From Mycolicibacterium sp. P9-64 (GTDB taxonomy: Bacteria > Actinomycetota > Actinomycetes > Mycobacteriales > Mycobacteriaceae): a stretch of 64,000 bases of DNA. This document shows positions 1-10,823 of this stretch, in pieces. The stretch spans positions 248,001-312,000 of the forward strand of contig NZ_NPKO01000005.1 in the NCBI RefSeq assembly GCF_008329605.1. The letters are read 5' to 3'. The notes beneath the pieces are model-generated. The model ran no database searches. It was not told the origin of the DNA and saw only the letters and a program-made list of their open reading frames with translations. The translations under genes were made by a program, and so were the position numbers. How positions within the stretch are numbered: position 1 is the stretch's first letter; each line of letters starts with the position of its first letter.

Positions 1-1
1 C

Positions 2-913
2 ACCGCGGGCGCGTTGGTCGGAGCCCGGACCGTGTCGTTCGTGGTCACTGACGTGGAAGGCGCCTCGAGCATCTCGGTACCGCTCGCCGTCACCGTGCTC
101 GCGTTGAACGTGCCTCCGGTCGTCGTCACCTCGATCCTCAATCTCATTCCATTCACGGCAGGTAATGCGCCCGCCACGCTGGACCCCAACCTCACGGTCA
201 TCGACGGCTCGGCGTCCTTGTCCGGGGCCACAGTCGCGATCACCGTCGGGCTGACGGCCGGCGATTCGCTGGCGTTCACCCAGCCGCCCGGCAGCTCCAT
301 TACCGGTAGCTACAACAGCGCCACCGGAGTCCTAACCCTCGCCGGAACGGGCACCGTAGCCCAGTACCAGGAGGCGCTGCGCTCGGTGACGTTCGCAACC
401 ACCACGGCGACGTTGGTGGGTGTGCGCACGGTGTCCTTCGTCGTCACCGACGTCGAAGGACTGCCCAGTGTGTCGGTGCCCCTTGCGGTTACGGTTGCGC
501 TGAACCTGCCGCCCGTCGTGACGTCGTCGGTAGTGGGCCTCAGCCTGAACCTCCTCAATGATGCCCCGCCGAAGATCCTGGATCCGGGCGTGCTGATAGT
601 CGACGACTCGTCGACGTTGACCGGGGCCACCGTGACGGTGGGAGGCCTGGTCATCGGTGGGAATGACACATTGGCATTCACCTCCCCGCCCGGAAGCGGA
701 ATCACCGGAGTGTGGAACGCCGGTACGAAGACGTTGACGTTGTCGGGGGCAGCCACGGTTGCGGACTATCAAACGGCCTTGCGATCCGTCACATTCCAGA
801 CCAGCGGATTCTTGAACCTCGGTGCGCGAGTCGTGTCGTTCGTCGTCAAGGATCAACAAGGCCAGTCGAGCATCTCGGTGCCGCTGACCGTGGTGGTGGT
901 CGGCATCCTGTAA
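2..913 (+). CDS. Beta-strand repeat protein, C-terminal part (5' end outside window)
   Basis: The open frame runs in from the left edge, so only the last 303 residues are visible. They contain homologous units with a period of about 133-134 residues. Each unit ends in a conserved strand of the type RTVSFVVTDVEG followed by SVPLAVTV, seen at nucleotides 17, 416 and 818. Between these strands lie LTLAGTGTVAQYQEALRSVTF-like segments, typical of cadherin-like or immunoglobulin-like repeats in very large secreted actinobacterial proteins. There is no cysteine, catalytic motif or transmembrane anchor in the visible part, and it ends without a sorting signal. A cell-surface or secreted structural or adhesive role is inference only. 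The total length and any signal peptide lie upstream of the window. Confidence 0.75.
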   Translation, partial: TAGALVGARTVSFVVTDVEGASSISVPLAVTVLALNVPPVVVTSILNLIPFTAGNAPATLDPNLTVIDGSASLSGATVAITVGLTAGDSLAFTQPPGSSITGSYNSATGVLTLAGTGTVAQYQEALRSVTFATTTATLVGVRTVSFVVTDVEGLPSVSVPLAVTVALNLPPVVTSSVVGLSLNLLNDAPPKILDPGVLIVDDSSTLTGATVTVGGLVIGGNDTLAFTSPPGSGITGVWNAGTKTLTLSGAATVADYQTALRSVTFQTSGFLNLGARVVSFVVKDQQGQSSISVPLTVVVVGIL

Positions 914-921
914 CCCGGGAG

Positions 922-1776
922 TCAGGCGTCGACCGATACCGTCCACACGCCCGTCGCCGCGGCCTCGCGTGCGTAGTCGGTGAAGTCCCGCGGCTGGCGA
1001 CCGAGCGCGCGTTGCACGCCGTCACCCAACTGCGCCTTGGTGCCGAGCACCTCGGTGAACAGATGGTTCAGCAGCCAGATGAAGTCGTCGGGCAGCCCGT
1101 ACGCCTTGAGCATCGCCACGTAGTCCTCGATCGAGACGGACACGAAGCCGATGTCGCGCCCGGCGGCCGCTGCGACCTCTGCCACGGCGCCCTCGAAGCT
1201 GAGCAGCCTCGGCCCGGTCAGCTCGTAGAGCTGGCCGACATGGCGGTCGTCGGTGAGTGCGGCCACCACGACGTCGGCGATGTCGTCGGCGTCGACGAAC
1301 GGCTCCTGCACGTCGCGGACCGGTAGCGAAACAGCGCCTGCGAGAACCTCTTCGAGCCATGCGCCCTCGTTGAAGTTCTGGGCGAAGAAGGCGCAGCGGA
1401 CGATCGTCCAGTCCAGGCCGGACATCCTCACGACGTCCTCGGCGCGTTGGGCCTCGACTTCGTTGCGGCCGGACAGCAGAACCAGTCGGCAAACGCCTGC
1501 CTCCTTGGCGAGGTCGGTGAGCGTGCGGATGGCGTCGACCGACCCGGGGACGGCGAGGTCGGGGTAGTAGGTGATGTAGACCTTGTCGACTCCGGCGAGG
1601 GCGGGCGCCCACGTCTGAGGGTCGCCCCAGTCGAAGGGGATGTCCGCTCTGCGGGAGCCGTGCCTGACGGAGATGCCACGCGCTTCGAGTTGGTCGACGA
1701 CGCGCTGTCCGGTCTTGCCGGTGCTACCGATGACGAGGATGGAGCCGCTGTGTTGCGGTTGCGCTGTAGTGGTCAT
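922..1776 (-). CDS. NmrA-like / atypical SDR NAD(P)-binding protein
   Basis: A 284-residue protein with an N-terminal Rossmann strand and dinucleotide loop GSTGKTG near residue 14, as in NmrA-like and SDR-a5 family quinone or redox-sensor reductases. Other family marks are LVLLSGR in the middle, WTIVRCAFFAQNF near residue 130 and PFVDADDIADV near residue 165. The ATG at 1776 (MTTTAQ) is preferred over an ATG 36 bp upstream because the extra residues are not family-like. It is a single gene, convergent with the repeat protein (8 bp between stops). It could reduce a quinone or sense NADP(H), or be a plain oxidoreductase; the substrate cannot be read from the sequence. Confidence 0.85.
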   Translation of the reverse strand: MTTTAQPQHSGSILVIGSTGKTGQRVVDQLEARGISVRHGSRRADIPFDWGDPQTWAPALAGVDKVYITYYPDLAVPGSVDAIRTLTDLAKEAGVCRLVLLSGRNEVEAQRAEDVVRMSGLDWTIVRCAFFAQNFNEGAWLEEVLAGAVSLPVRDVQEPFVDADDIADVVVAALTDDRHVGQLYELTGPRLLSFEGAVAEVAAAAGRDIGFVSVSIEDYVAMLKAYGLPDDFIWLLNHLFTEVLGTKAQLGDGVQRALGRQPRDFTDYAREAAATGVWTVSVDA

Positions 1777-1862
1777 GACCGAATTCAACAGCCGCCGGCC
1801 AAGACGATCCATGGCTCAAACGCTCGATGGAATGTGTGAGCGTCTCGCCCGCCAGTGAGGAG

Positions 1863-2213
1863 TTAGTGGCGGTGGCTCAGCACGTTGACGACGTTGCCCG
1901 CGGAGTCGGCGAAGAAGAACCGCCGCACCCCCCACTCCTCGTCGCTGAGTGGGTGGACGATCCGCAAGCCCGCGTTGACGGCAGCCCGATGGGCGGCGTC
2001 GACGTCGTCCACCTCGATGGAGACGGTCGGGTTAACCGATGCCGTTGCGTCCTTGGTCATCAGGCTCACCTGGTGGCGGTTCTCGTCGTCGGTCAGCGTG
2101 ACGATCCATCCGTGGTTCATGACCTCGCGCAGCCCAAGCGCCGCCGCATAGGCATCACGTGACGCCTCCAGATCGGTCACCGTGATGACGGGCATCACCC
2201 GTTGCACGGTCAT
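1863..2213 (-). CDS. VOC (glyoxalase/bleomycin-resistance) family protein
   Basis: A 116-residue single-domain vicinal-oxygen-chelate protein. The N-terminal segment VMPVITVTDLEASRDAYAAAL is the typical first beta-alpha-beta module, and the end FFFADSAGNVVNVLSHRH matches the conserved final strand with the metal-binding or structural D-GN motif. The ATG at 2213 overlaps the stop of the XPB helicase gene by 4 bp (ATGA), so the two are probably co-transcribed and translationally coupled. Enzyme activity (lyase, dioxygenase or antibiotic binding) cannot be assigned. Confidence 0.85.
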   Translation of the reverse strand: MTVQRVMPVITVTDLEASRDAYAAALGLREVMNHGWIVTLTDDENRHQVSLMTKDATASVNPTVSIEVDDVDAAHRAAVNAGLRIVHPLSDEEWGVRRFFFADSAGNVVNVLSHRH

Positions 2214-3859
2214 ATCGCCGGACCCAGCAGGTCGTCGGCGTCCTTGATGACGTAGCCATAGCCCTGCTCGGCGAGGAACCGCTGCCGGTGCGCGGCGTAC
2301 TCGGCGTCCATGCTGTCGCGAGACACCACCGAATAAAAGATCGCACCGCCACCGTCGGCCTTGGGCCGCAGCAGCCGGCCCAGCCGCTGCGCCTCTTCCT
2401 GTCGTGATCCGAAAGTACCCGAAACCTGAACGGCGACACTGGCTTCCGGCAGATCGATGGAGAAGTTGGCTACCTTGGACACCACCAGCGTCCGGATCTC
2501 CCCGCGGCGGAACGCCTCGTACAGCGTCTCGCGCTCCGCGGTCTTCGTGGAGCCCTGGATCACGGGTGCGTCGAGCTCCCGACCGAGTTCGTCGAGTTGA
2601 TCGAGGTACGCCCCGATCACCAGCGTCGGCTCGTCGGGATGACGCGCCAGGATCGACTTCACCACCGCGATCTTGGTGTGCGCCGTCGAGCACAGCTTGT
2701 AGCGCTCCTCGGGCTCGGCCGTGGCGTAGATCATCCGTTCGTTGTCGGTCATCGTCACGCGCACCTCGATGCACTCCGCAGGCGCGATCCAGCCCTGCGC
2801 CTCGATGTCCTTCCACGGGGCGTCGTACCGCTTGGGCCCGATGAGCGAGAACACGTCACCTTCGCGGCCATCCTCGCGGATCAACGTCGCGGTGAGCCCG
2901 AGCCTGCGCCGCGACTGCAGATCGGCCGTCATGCGGAACACCGGGGCGGGGAGCAGGTGCACCTCGTCGTAGATGATCAGCCCCCAGTCGCGGCTGTCGA
3001 ACAACTCGAGGTGGCGGTACTCGCCCTTGGTGCGGCGGGTGATCACCTGATACGTCGCGATGGTGACCGGCCGGATCTCCTTGCGCTCGCCGGAGTACTC
3101 GCCGATCTCCTCCTCGGTGAGCGAGGTGCGGGCGATCAGCTCGCGCTTCCACTGCCTGCCGGCCACCGTGTTGGTCACCAGGATCAAGGTGGTGGCACCG
3201 GCCTTGGCCATTGCCGCGGCGCCGACGATCGTCTTGCCCGCACCGCATGGCAGCACGACGACGCCGGAACCGCCCGCCCAGAACGACTCGGCGGCCATCT
3301 CCTGGTAGTCGCGCAGCTCCCAGCCCTCCTGGTCGAGGGTGATGGGGTGGGCTTCACCGTCGACGTAGCCGGCAAGGTCCTCGGCGGGCCAGCCGATCTT
3401 GAGCAGCATCTGCTTGATGTGCCCGCGCTCGCTCGCATGCACGATGATCGTGTCGTCGTCGATGCGGGCGCCGAGCATCGGGGCGATCTTCTTGTGGCGC
3501 AGCACTTCTGCGAGCACCGCGCGGTCCAGGCTCACCAGCACCAGTCCGTGCACGGGGCTCTTCACCAGCTGCAGGCGGCCGTAACGCGCCATGGTGTCGA
3601 CGATGTCCACGAGCAGCGGCTGCGGCACCGCATAACGCGAGAACGACACCAACGCATCCACCACCTGCTCGGCGTCGTGACCAGCGGCGCGGGCGTTCCA
3701 CAGCGCCAACGGGGTGATGCGGTAGGTGTGGATGTGCTCGGGGGCGCGCTCCAGCTCGGCGAATGGCGCGATCGCCGCTCGGGCGGCTCCCGCGAGTTCG
3801 TGGTCGACTTCGAGCAGCACGGTCTTGTCGGACTGCACGATCAGGGGGCCATCCGTCAT
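2210..3859 (-). CDS. ercc3: XPB/ERCC3-type DNA repair helicase
   Basis: A 549-residue SF2 DNA helicase of the XPB family, a 3'-5' helicase linked to nucleotide excision repair and conserved in mycobacteria. Visible motifs in order: an N-terminal XPB damage-recognition-like region (residues 1-170), Walker A PCGAGKTIVG near residue 205, DEVH box (IIYDEVHLLP) near 297, motif III-like GLTATLIREDG near 320, and motif VI QEEAQRLGRLLRPK near residue 487. Length and order match Rv0861c of M. tuberculosis (from memory). It lies 43 bp downstream of the helicase-associated gene and overlaps the VOC gene, suggesting a three-gene unit. Confidence 0.95.
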   Translation of the reverse strand: MTDGPLIVQSDKTVLLEVDHELAGAARAAIAPFAELERAPEHIHTYRITPLALWNARAAGHDAEQVVDALVSFSRYAVPQPLLVDIVDTMARYGRLQLVKSPVHGLVLVSLDRAVLAEVLRHKKIAPMLGARIDDDTIIVHASERGHIKQMLLKIGWPAEDLAGYVDGEAHPITLDQEGWELRDYQEMAAESFWAGGSGVVVLPCGAGKTIVGAAAMAKAGATTLILVTNTVAGRQWKRELIARTSLTEEEIGEYSGERKEIRPVTIATYQVITRRTKGEYRHLELFDSRDWGLIIYDEVHLLPAPVFRMTADLQSRRRLGLTATLIREDGREGDVFSLIGPKRYDAPWKDIEAQGWIAPAECIEVRVTMTDNERMIYATAEPEERYKLCSTAHTKIAVVKSILARHPDEPTLVIGAYLDQLDELGRELDAPVIQGSTKTAERETLYEAFRRGEIRTLVVSKVANFSIDLPEASVAVQVSGTFGSRQEEAQRLGRLLRPKADGGGAIFYSVVSRDSMDAEYAAHRQRFLAEQGYGYVIKDADDLLGPAI

Positions 3860-3902
3860 GCGCGTTCCCGCTGCGCTTCTCGCTCGAAGGTCATTTCAAC
3901 CA

Positions 3903-6158
3903 TTATCCCTGGTCTGCCGACACCACCGACGTCACGCGGTGGATGGCGAACTCGCGGACCCGCCCGGAAGCAGGATCGTAGGCGGTCAGCTGGCCGCCCC
4001 GCACGTTGATGGGGGCCACCACGCGCTGGGTGGCGACGCCTGCCGGGTCGACGTAACCGATCACCACCGACGCCTGCTCTTGTGCGGCGTTCTGCAGTTG
4101 GGCCATCGCCTCGGCAGGATCGAGCTTGCCGGCCCCGTACGGCGCGGCCGCGACCTTGCGCAGCACGGCGACGATGGCGCCGAGCGTCTGAGTGGTCGGG
4201 GTGGACATCGGCCGGTAGCTGCGGCGGCGGACGGGTACGGGGACCCTGGCGCCGCGGGCGCGGATGTCGACGATCGTGCCCGACGAGTCCTCGGCCGCAG
4301 GCACGAAACCGGCAGTGCGCAGCGCGGCGAGCACGTCGCCGATTCCGGCCTGAAAGACCGCGACGGTCGGTGCGAGTACGCGCCCGTCCAGCGCATCGAC
4401 GGCGGGTGCCGCGACGGCTTGAGCCAGTAGGGCGGGATCCTCGCAGCGGACGAACGACGACGCCATCCCGACCCGCAGCTGGCCGTGCCTGCGGGCGACG
4501 TCGTCGACGAGGTAGGTCAATCCCTGCGGCACCGGCGTCTTCGAATACCGCGCGAAGAAGGCGTGGACCCCACTCGCCGTGCGGCCGGTGTCAAGCGCAC
4601 GGCGGATCGTCGTCTCACTGATCCGGTACACCATCGCCGCGCCCGCCGACTCGACGGTCGCGAGCGCCGACAACTGTTCGGCCAGTTCACGTTCCAGCGG
4701 GCCGGGTACGACGACGGTGAGATCGGCCTGCAGCAGGAAGTGGTCGATCGGCTTGGGCAGCACCTTGTCCATCGCCACCACGATGTCCGACTCCGATGCC
4801 CCGGCGAGCAGCTTGCGGATCGGGCTCGCGAGTGCACCACGCCCGACCACTCCAAGCGCATGCGCCTCGGTGAGGAGCGCGCCGACCGGCTTCGGCTGCA
4901 GCCGCGCAGCCCAGCGGGGCCTTCGCCACACCAGTGCGCGCGACGCCAGTTCGGCATCCACGCCCCGCCCGGGCGCGAGGTCCGCGAGCACCGACAGGAG
5001 CAGTCGCCGGTCCAGTGGCGCGGCGGTCGAGAACAGTGAATCCGAAAGCGCAGCATAGGGTTTGCCGTCCGGGCCGCGCTCGCCGATCAACCCCGGTCGT
5101 GACGTCAGATCCACCCACGTCGACGCCAGCAGGTACCAGCGATTCGCGGCGGGGGACTCGATGAAGCGGTCGGCCGAAACGGTCGGCGCCCAGTAGGGGC
5201 CGGTGCCGTCGAGCGGGTCGGGTTCTGGCGTGCCCACCGAGATGAGACCGGCGCCCGCGGCGACTTCCAGGATGAGCCCGAGACGCTGGTCGTCGATGCC
5301 GGTGACCTTCACCAGCCGCTTGACGTCACGCACCCCCACACCGCCGCTGCGCAGTTCGGGAATCGGCGCACTCGACAGCGTCTCGAGCACGACCTCGACT
5401 TCGCGGAGCAGATCGATGGCGGCACCGGCTGCGACGGCATCGACGTCGGCGACCTTGGTCGTCGTCGCGACGGGGTCGGGCGGGGTGAGCTCGGTGGGTC
5501 CCGGTGACTCGCCGCGCATCACCTGACCCACCAGGCGCGGCAGGATCACGGTGTCGGTCTCCACCTGACGCAACAGGCCCGACGACAGCAGCCGCTGCAC
5601 GGGCCGATCCGCCGGGGTGCCCGGTTCCGCGTCGCGGGTGCGGCCGACCGGTGATCCGTCGACGAGACGCTCCAGAAGCTCGCGCTGGGGCAGGTCGATG
5701 CCCTCGAGAAGTTCGGCTACCCGCGTCGCGTCCAGATCGGTGGCCTCGAGCGTGACCTGCCCCGGGTACCAGGGCAGTGCTGCCGCTGCCTCGGAGGTGA
5801 CGCGTACGGACGTGTCGCCCCACACCAGCGCCCTGGCCCGCAAGTCGTCGACTGCGGCGACGAGCTCGTCCTCCGAGCAGCGCTCACCGATCGACGCGAA
5901 GAGCTTCGTCAACGGGACCGCCGCGGCCTCGGCGTGCAACAACAAGAGGGCATCGAGCACCGCGAGACGGAGGAAATCGAGGTCGTCGGTGGCAGCCTTG
6001 ACCGACTGCCGGGACTGGGCCCTGGCAGCCAACGCAGCGATGGAGCCGGGCGGCGGCTGGGTCAGGTCGGGCCGCAACTCCAGCAGTCGGATGATCCGCT
6101 CGTCGGGCAACTCGGCCAACCAGGCACCCAGCGGGACACCCGGTATTGCTTCGGTCAT
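3903..6158 (-). CDS. Helicase-associated (Helicase_C_3 / WYL-like) protein, XPB partner
   Basis: A 751-residue protein that resembles the conserved partner always found upstream of mycobacterial XPB (Rv0862c, from memory). It lacks Walker A and DEAD motifs. Around residues 490-600 it has the segment DHFLLQADLTVVVPGPLE, typical of the XPB-related Helicase_C_3 domain. The C-terminal 90 residues (ASVVIGYVDPAG through AIHRVTSVV) look like a WYL-type fold. ATG 6158 (MTEAIPG) is chosen over upstream alternatives because the upstream extension is basic and not family-like. Its function is probably in DNA repair together with the helicase, but this is inferred from synteny. Confidence 0.9.
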   Translation of the reverse strand: MTEAIPGVPLGAWLAELPDERIIRLLELRPDLTQPPPGSIAALAARAQSRQSVKAATDDLDFLRLAVLDALLLLHAEAAAVPLTKLFASIGERCSEDELVAAVDDLRARALVWGDTSVRVTSEAAAALPWYPGQVTLEATDLDATRVAELLEGIDLPQRELLERLVDGSPVGRTRDAEPGTPADRPVQRLLSSGLLRQVETDTVILPRLVGQVMRGESPGPTELTPPDPVATTTKVADVDAVAAGAAIDLLREVEVVLETLSSAPIPELRSGGVGVRDVKRLVKVTGIDDQRLGLILEVAAGAGLISVGTPEPDPLDGTGPYWAPTVSADRFIESPAANRWYLLASTWVDLTSRPGLIGERGPDGKPYAALSDSLFSTAAPLDRRLLLSVLADLAPGRGVDAELASRALVWRRPRWAARLQPKPVGALLTEAHALGVVGRGALASPIRKLLAGASESDIVVAMDKVLPKPIDHFLLQADLTVVVPGPLERELAEQLSALATVESAGAAMVYRISETTIRRALDTGRTASGVHAFFARYSKTPVPQGLTYLVDDVARRHGQLRVGMASSFVRCEDPALLAQAVAAPAVDALDGRVLAPTVAVFQAGIGDVLAALRTAGFVPAAEDSSGTIVDIRARGARVPVPVRRRSYRPMSTPTTQTLGAIVAVLRKVAAAPYGAGKLDPAEAMAQLQNAAQEQASVVIGYVDPAGVATQRVVAPINVRGGQLTAYDPASGRVREFAIHRVTSVVSADQG

Positions 6159-6224
6159 TGCTGACCAGCCTAAAGCAGCCGACCGGTCTCGCCAGCGCGA
6201 CCATCGCCTGCCACAATGTGGGGC

Positions 6225-6416
6225 GTGGCTGAGAAGAACCCGCAGAAGAAGCGTTACGTCGATCCGGGCTGGCCCGCCACCGCGGAAGGCGACCACGCGG
6301 TTAGCGAGCTTGCTACCGATCGCACCGGCGCGTTGTCACCGTTCGGGGAGATCACGTTCCCGCTGCCTGCCGACGAACTGCCGTACACGCACCCGGTCAC
6401 GGTCGTCAACAGATAG
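6225..6416 (+). CDS. Small conserved hypothetical protein (Rv0863-like)
   Basis: A 63-residue hydrophilic protein beginning [17 protein letters not shown] from GTG 6225; an in-frame ATG three codons upstream is possible. It has no transmembrane segment, cysteine or known motif. It lies divergent from the helicase-associated gene (66 bp between starts) and only 2 bp before the moaC GTG, so it is probably the first gene of the moaC-mog-moaE transcript. A gene of this size sits in the same place in M. tuberculosis (from memory). Function unknown. Confidence 0.7.
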   Translation: MAEKNPQKKRYVDPGWPATAEGDHAVSELATDRTGALSPFGEITFPLPADELPYTHPVTVVNR

Positions 6417-6418
6417 CC

Positions 6419-6897
<479 letters not shown>

Positions 6898-6901
<4 letters not shown>

Positions 6902-7377
6902 CCCGCTCGGCCCGCGTCATCATCGCATCGACCCGCGCGTCTGCAGGCGTGTACGAGGACCGCACCGGTCCCGTCATCGTCGACTGGCTGACGCAGCGCG
7001 GCTACGACGTACCCTCGCCGACCGTCGTGCCGGACGGCCTCGCGATCCCACGCGCGCTGTTCGCCGCGCTCGGCGAGAAACCCGACGTGATCCTCACATC
7101 GGGTGGCACCGGCATCTCGCCGACCGACGGCACCGCGGACGCGACCGCCAACATCGTCGACTATCAGATCCCCGGCCTGGCAGACGCCATCCGTCGTTCC
7201 GGCCTCCCGCACGTACCGACGTCGATCCTGTCCCGCGGGGTGTGCGGCGTCCGGGACGGAATCCTGATCGTCAACCTGCCGGGATCACCAGGGGGCGTCA
7301 AGGACGGCCTCGGAGTGCTCGCCGACGTCCTCGAGCACGCGCTTGACCAACTCGGTGGGAAGGACCACACCCGATGA
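6898..7377 (+). CDS. mog: MogA/MoaB-type molybdopterin adenylyltransferase
   Basis: A 159-residue protein of the MogA/MoaB family, which adenylylates molybdopterin before metal insertion. The signature [16 protein letters not shown] (residues about 61-76) is the molybdopterin-binding loop, and the C-terminal [14 protein letters not shown] is also conserved. The GTG at 6898 overlaps the moaC stop by 4 bp. The frame is open further upstream, but that part lies inside moaC in another frame and is not family-like. Its stop overlaps the ATG of moaE, so moaC-mog-moaE are tightly coupled. Confidence 0.93.
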
Positions 7378-7802
7378 CCGCAGTCGTGGTGCGCGTTGCG
7401 CTCAGCACGGAACTGATCGACCTTGCCGAGCACGAGGCGTTGGTGGGGCACCGGGCCGCGGGCGCGGTGGTCGGCTTCGCAGGCGTCGTGCGCGATCACG
7501 ACGGCGGAAAGCACGTGACCCGGCTCGAATACTCGTCGCATCCCACGGCAGAGCAGACGCTCATCGAGGTGGCCGACGAGATCGCCCTCAATTGTCACGG
7601 CGTGCGCGCCATCGCGGTCAGCCACCGCATCGGCACGCTGCAGATCGGAGACGTCGCCCTGGCCGCCGCCGTCGCGGCAGACCATAGGCGAGCCGCATTC
7701 GAGACGTGCGCACTGCTCGTGGACACGGTCAAGGCGCGGCTACCGGTGTGGAAGCACCAATTCTTCGAAGACGGTTCCGAGGAGTGGGTCGGATCCGCCT
7801 GA
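7374..7802 (+). CDS. moaE: Molybdopterin synthase catalytic subunit MoaE
   Basis: A 142-residue large subunit of molybdopterin synthase, which transfers sulfur from the MoaD thiocarboxylate to cyclic pyranopterin monophosphate. Conserved features are [16 protein letters not shown] near residue 29, [19 protein letters not shown] near residue 80, and the active-site-containing end [21 protein letters not shown] with the catalytic lysine region. The ATG overlaps the mog stop by 4 bp. Its partner MoaD lies at 9479-9748 on the other strand, beyond rpfA. Confidence 0.95.
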   Translation: MTAVVVRVALSTELIDLAEHEALVGHRAAGAVVGFAGVVRDHDGGKHVTRLEYSSHPTAEQTLIEVADEIALNCHGVRAIAVSHRIGTLQIGDVALAAAVAADHRRAAFETCALLVDTVKARLPVWKHQFFEDGSEEWVGSA

Positions 7803-9258
<1,456 letters not shown>

Positions 9259-9478
9259 GCACAGCGGGCCACCCGAGGGGGGTCGTGTGGCTTGGGTCAT
9301 GACCGTAACGGGTATGCGAGTTCCCGTCACCTTTTGACGAGGTCGGCGATTCCGCGCGTGGCAAATCTTGTGAGGACATTAAAAGGGCAGCACGCCGCGG
9401 AGTTTTTGCAGGTTTTTCGTCGGGCCAGTGTCACGTGGGACAGTTTGTGACCGTTTCGTTATGTGACGCAAATCACCA
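9259..9478. other. Upstream part of the rpfA leader and promoter region
   Basis: Non-coding stretch between the riboswitch and the moaD stop. It is less GC-rich than its surroundings, with runs such as CATTAAAAGGGC and GAGTTTTTGCAGG on the plus strand. It contains the CRP-like site at 9462-9477 and very likely the rpfA promoter, which I cannot place precisely. No small ORF with a convincing ribosome-binding site is visible. Confidence 0.5.
9462..9477. promoter_or_regulatory. CRP-like site upstream of rpfA
   Basis: TGTGACGCAAATCACC matches the mycobacterial CRP consensus TGTGA-N6-TCACA at nine of ten positions. It lies about 420 bp upstream of the rpfA start codon and just beyond the moaD stop. 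rpfA is a known CRP (Rv3676) target in M. tuberculosis, which supports the assignment. Confidence 0.65.
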
Positions 9479-9748
9479 TCAACCGCCGGCGAAGGGCGGT
9501 AAGACATCGACGGTCTGATTTGTTGACAGCCGCTCTGCTCGGTTCCGGACGGCGTAGCCGTCGCACAGGAACGAGCACCGCTGAAGCACCGTGGCCAGGT
9601 TCGGGTTTCGGGCACCGAGCCGCTCGACCAGGTCGTTCACCGATGCGCCCGCGACGATGGCAAGCGTCTCTTCTTCCACGCCCGCCGCGGCCCGCGCCGC
9701 GGCGAAGTAGCGGACGTTCACCTTTATCTCAGCCTGCACACGAGTCAC
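9479..9748 (-). CDS. moaD: Molybdopterin synthase sulfur carrier MoaD
   Basis: An 89-residue ubiquitin-fold sulfur carrier. It ends in the required Gly-Gly (VDVLPPFAGG), which is adenylylated and thiocarboxylated. The N-terminal VNVRYFAAARAAAGVEEETL is also typical. The GTG start at 9748 lies 1 bp after the moaA stop, so it is coupled to moaA. It provides the missing subunit for MoaE at 7374-7802. Confidence 0.93.
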   Translation of the reverse strand: MTRVQAEIKVNVRYFAAARAAAGVEEETLAIVAGASVNDLVERLGARNPNLATVLQRCSFLCDGYAVRNRAERLSTNQTVDVLPPFAGG

Positions 9749-9749
9749 G

Positions 9750-10823
9750 TCAGCCGCCGATCGCGCTCATCGGCCGGTCGGGCTGCACGAAGTCGGGATC
9801 GTTGATGCCGTGCCCCGCCGCCTTGGCCCACATCGCCGCGCGCCATGCCGCCTCGATCGTGTCGTCGTCGGCACCGGTGCGCAGCAGCCGACGCAGATCG
9901 GTCTCCTCCTGCGAGAACAAGCAGTTGCGGACTTGGCCGTCGGCGGTGAGCCGGGTCCTGTCGCACGAGCCGCAGAAGGCGTCGGACACGGACGCGATGA
10001 CGCCGACCGTCCCAGGGCCGCCGTCGACCTTCCACAGTTGCGCTGGAGCCGATCCGCGTGGCTTGGAGTCCGGCTGCAGGTCGAAGTGGCGGCGCAGGGT
10101 GGCCAGGATGGCGTCGGCCCCGATGGTCTGGTCGCGATCCCAGTGGTGGCCTGCGTCCAGCGGCATCTGCTCGATGATGCGCAGTTGGTATCCGTACTCA
10201 ACGCAGTAGCGCAGCAGCGTCACGGCGTCGTCCAGGCCCGTCACCGGATCCAGCACGGCGTTCACCTTCACCGGGGCCAGGCCGACCTGAGCGGCAGCGG
10301 CAAGGCCCTCGAGGACGTCGCGGAGTCGGTCGCGCCGGGTGATCCGGGCGAAATGCTCGGCGTCGACGGTGTCCATGGAGACGTTCACGCGGTCCAGGCC
10401 CGCGGCCTTCAACCGTGCCGCACGTCGCGCCAGCCCGATTCCGTTCGTGGTCATGGCGATCTCGGGTCGCGGGCGCAACGCGGCGGCCGCCGCCACCATG
10501 GCATCGAGCTTCTTGGACACCAGCGGTTCGCCACCGGTGAATCGGATGTTGGTGATGCCGAGTCGGGTCACCGCGATGCCCATCAAGCGAGAAAGCTCGG
10601 TCACGCTGAGGAGGTCGTCGCCGGGCAGCCAATCCAAGCCCTCGGCGGGCATGCAGTAGGTGCACCGCAGATTGCAACGATCGGTCAACGACACCCGAAG
10701 GTCGGTCGCGGCGCGGCCGAACGTGTCGAGCAGCGGGCCGGTGCGCGGGAAGTCAGTCGCCCCCAAGCCCGTCGCCGTAGTGGCCGACCGCAGCGACGGC
10801 AGGCCGAGATCCGTTGCCGTCAT
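9750..10823 (-). CDS. moaA: GTP 3',8-cyclase MoaA (radical SAM)
   Basis: A 357-residue radical SAM enzyme that starts molybdenum-cofactor synthesis. The N-terminal cluster motif CNLRCTYCMP (CxxxCxxC) lies near residue 51, followed by RFTGGEPLVSKKLD. The C-terminal cluster cysteines are in AFCGSCDRTRLTADGQVRNC near residues 286-305. The C-terminal GG expected for MoaA is present (SAIGG). The ATG at 10823 overlaps the stop of the YccF gene by 4 bp. Position matches moaA2 of M. tuberculosis. Confidence 0.95.
   Translation of the reverse strand: MTATDLGLPSLRSATTATGLGATDFPRTGPLLDTFGRAATDLRVSLTDRCNLRCTYCMPAEGLDWLPGDDLLSVTELSRLMGIAVTRLGITNIRFTGGEPLVSKKLDAMVAAAAALRPRPEIAMTTNGIGLARRAARLKAAGLDRVNVSMDTVDAEHFARITRRDRLRDVLEGLAAAAQVGLAPVKVNAVLDPVTGLDDAVTLLRYCVEYGYQLRIIEQMPLDAGHHWDRDQTIGADAILATLRRHFDLQPDSKPRGSAPAQLWKVDGGPGTVGVIASVSDAFCGSCDRTRLTADGQVRNCLFSQEETDLRRLLRTGADDDTIEAAWRAAMWAKAAGHGINDPDFVQPDRPMSAIGG

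Noticed and set aside
2597..4009. Long open frame (470 codons) on the plus strand opposite the XPB gene
   Set aside because: It is rich in His, Arg, Gly and Asp, lacks any motif and mirrors the XPB codons; the opposite strand has all helicase motifs. High-GC codon use produces such shadows.
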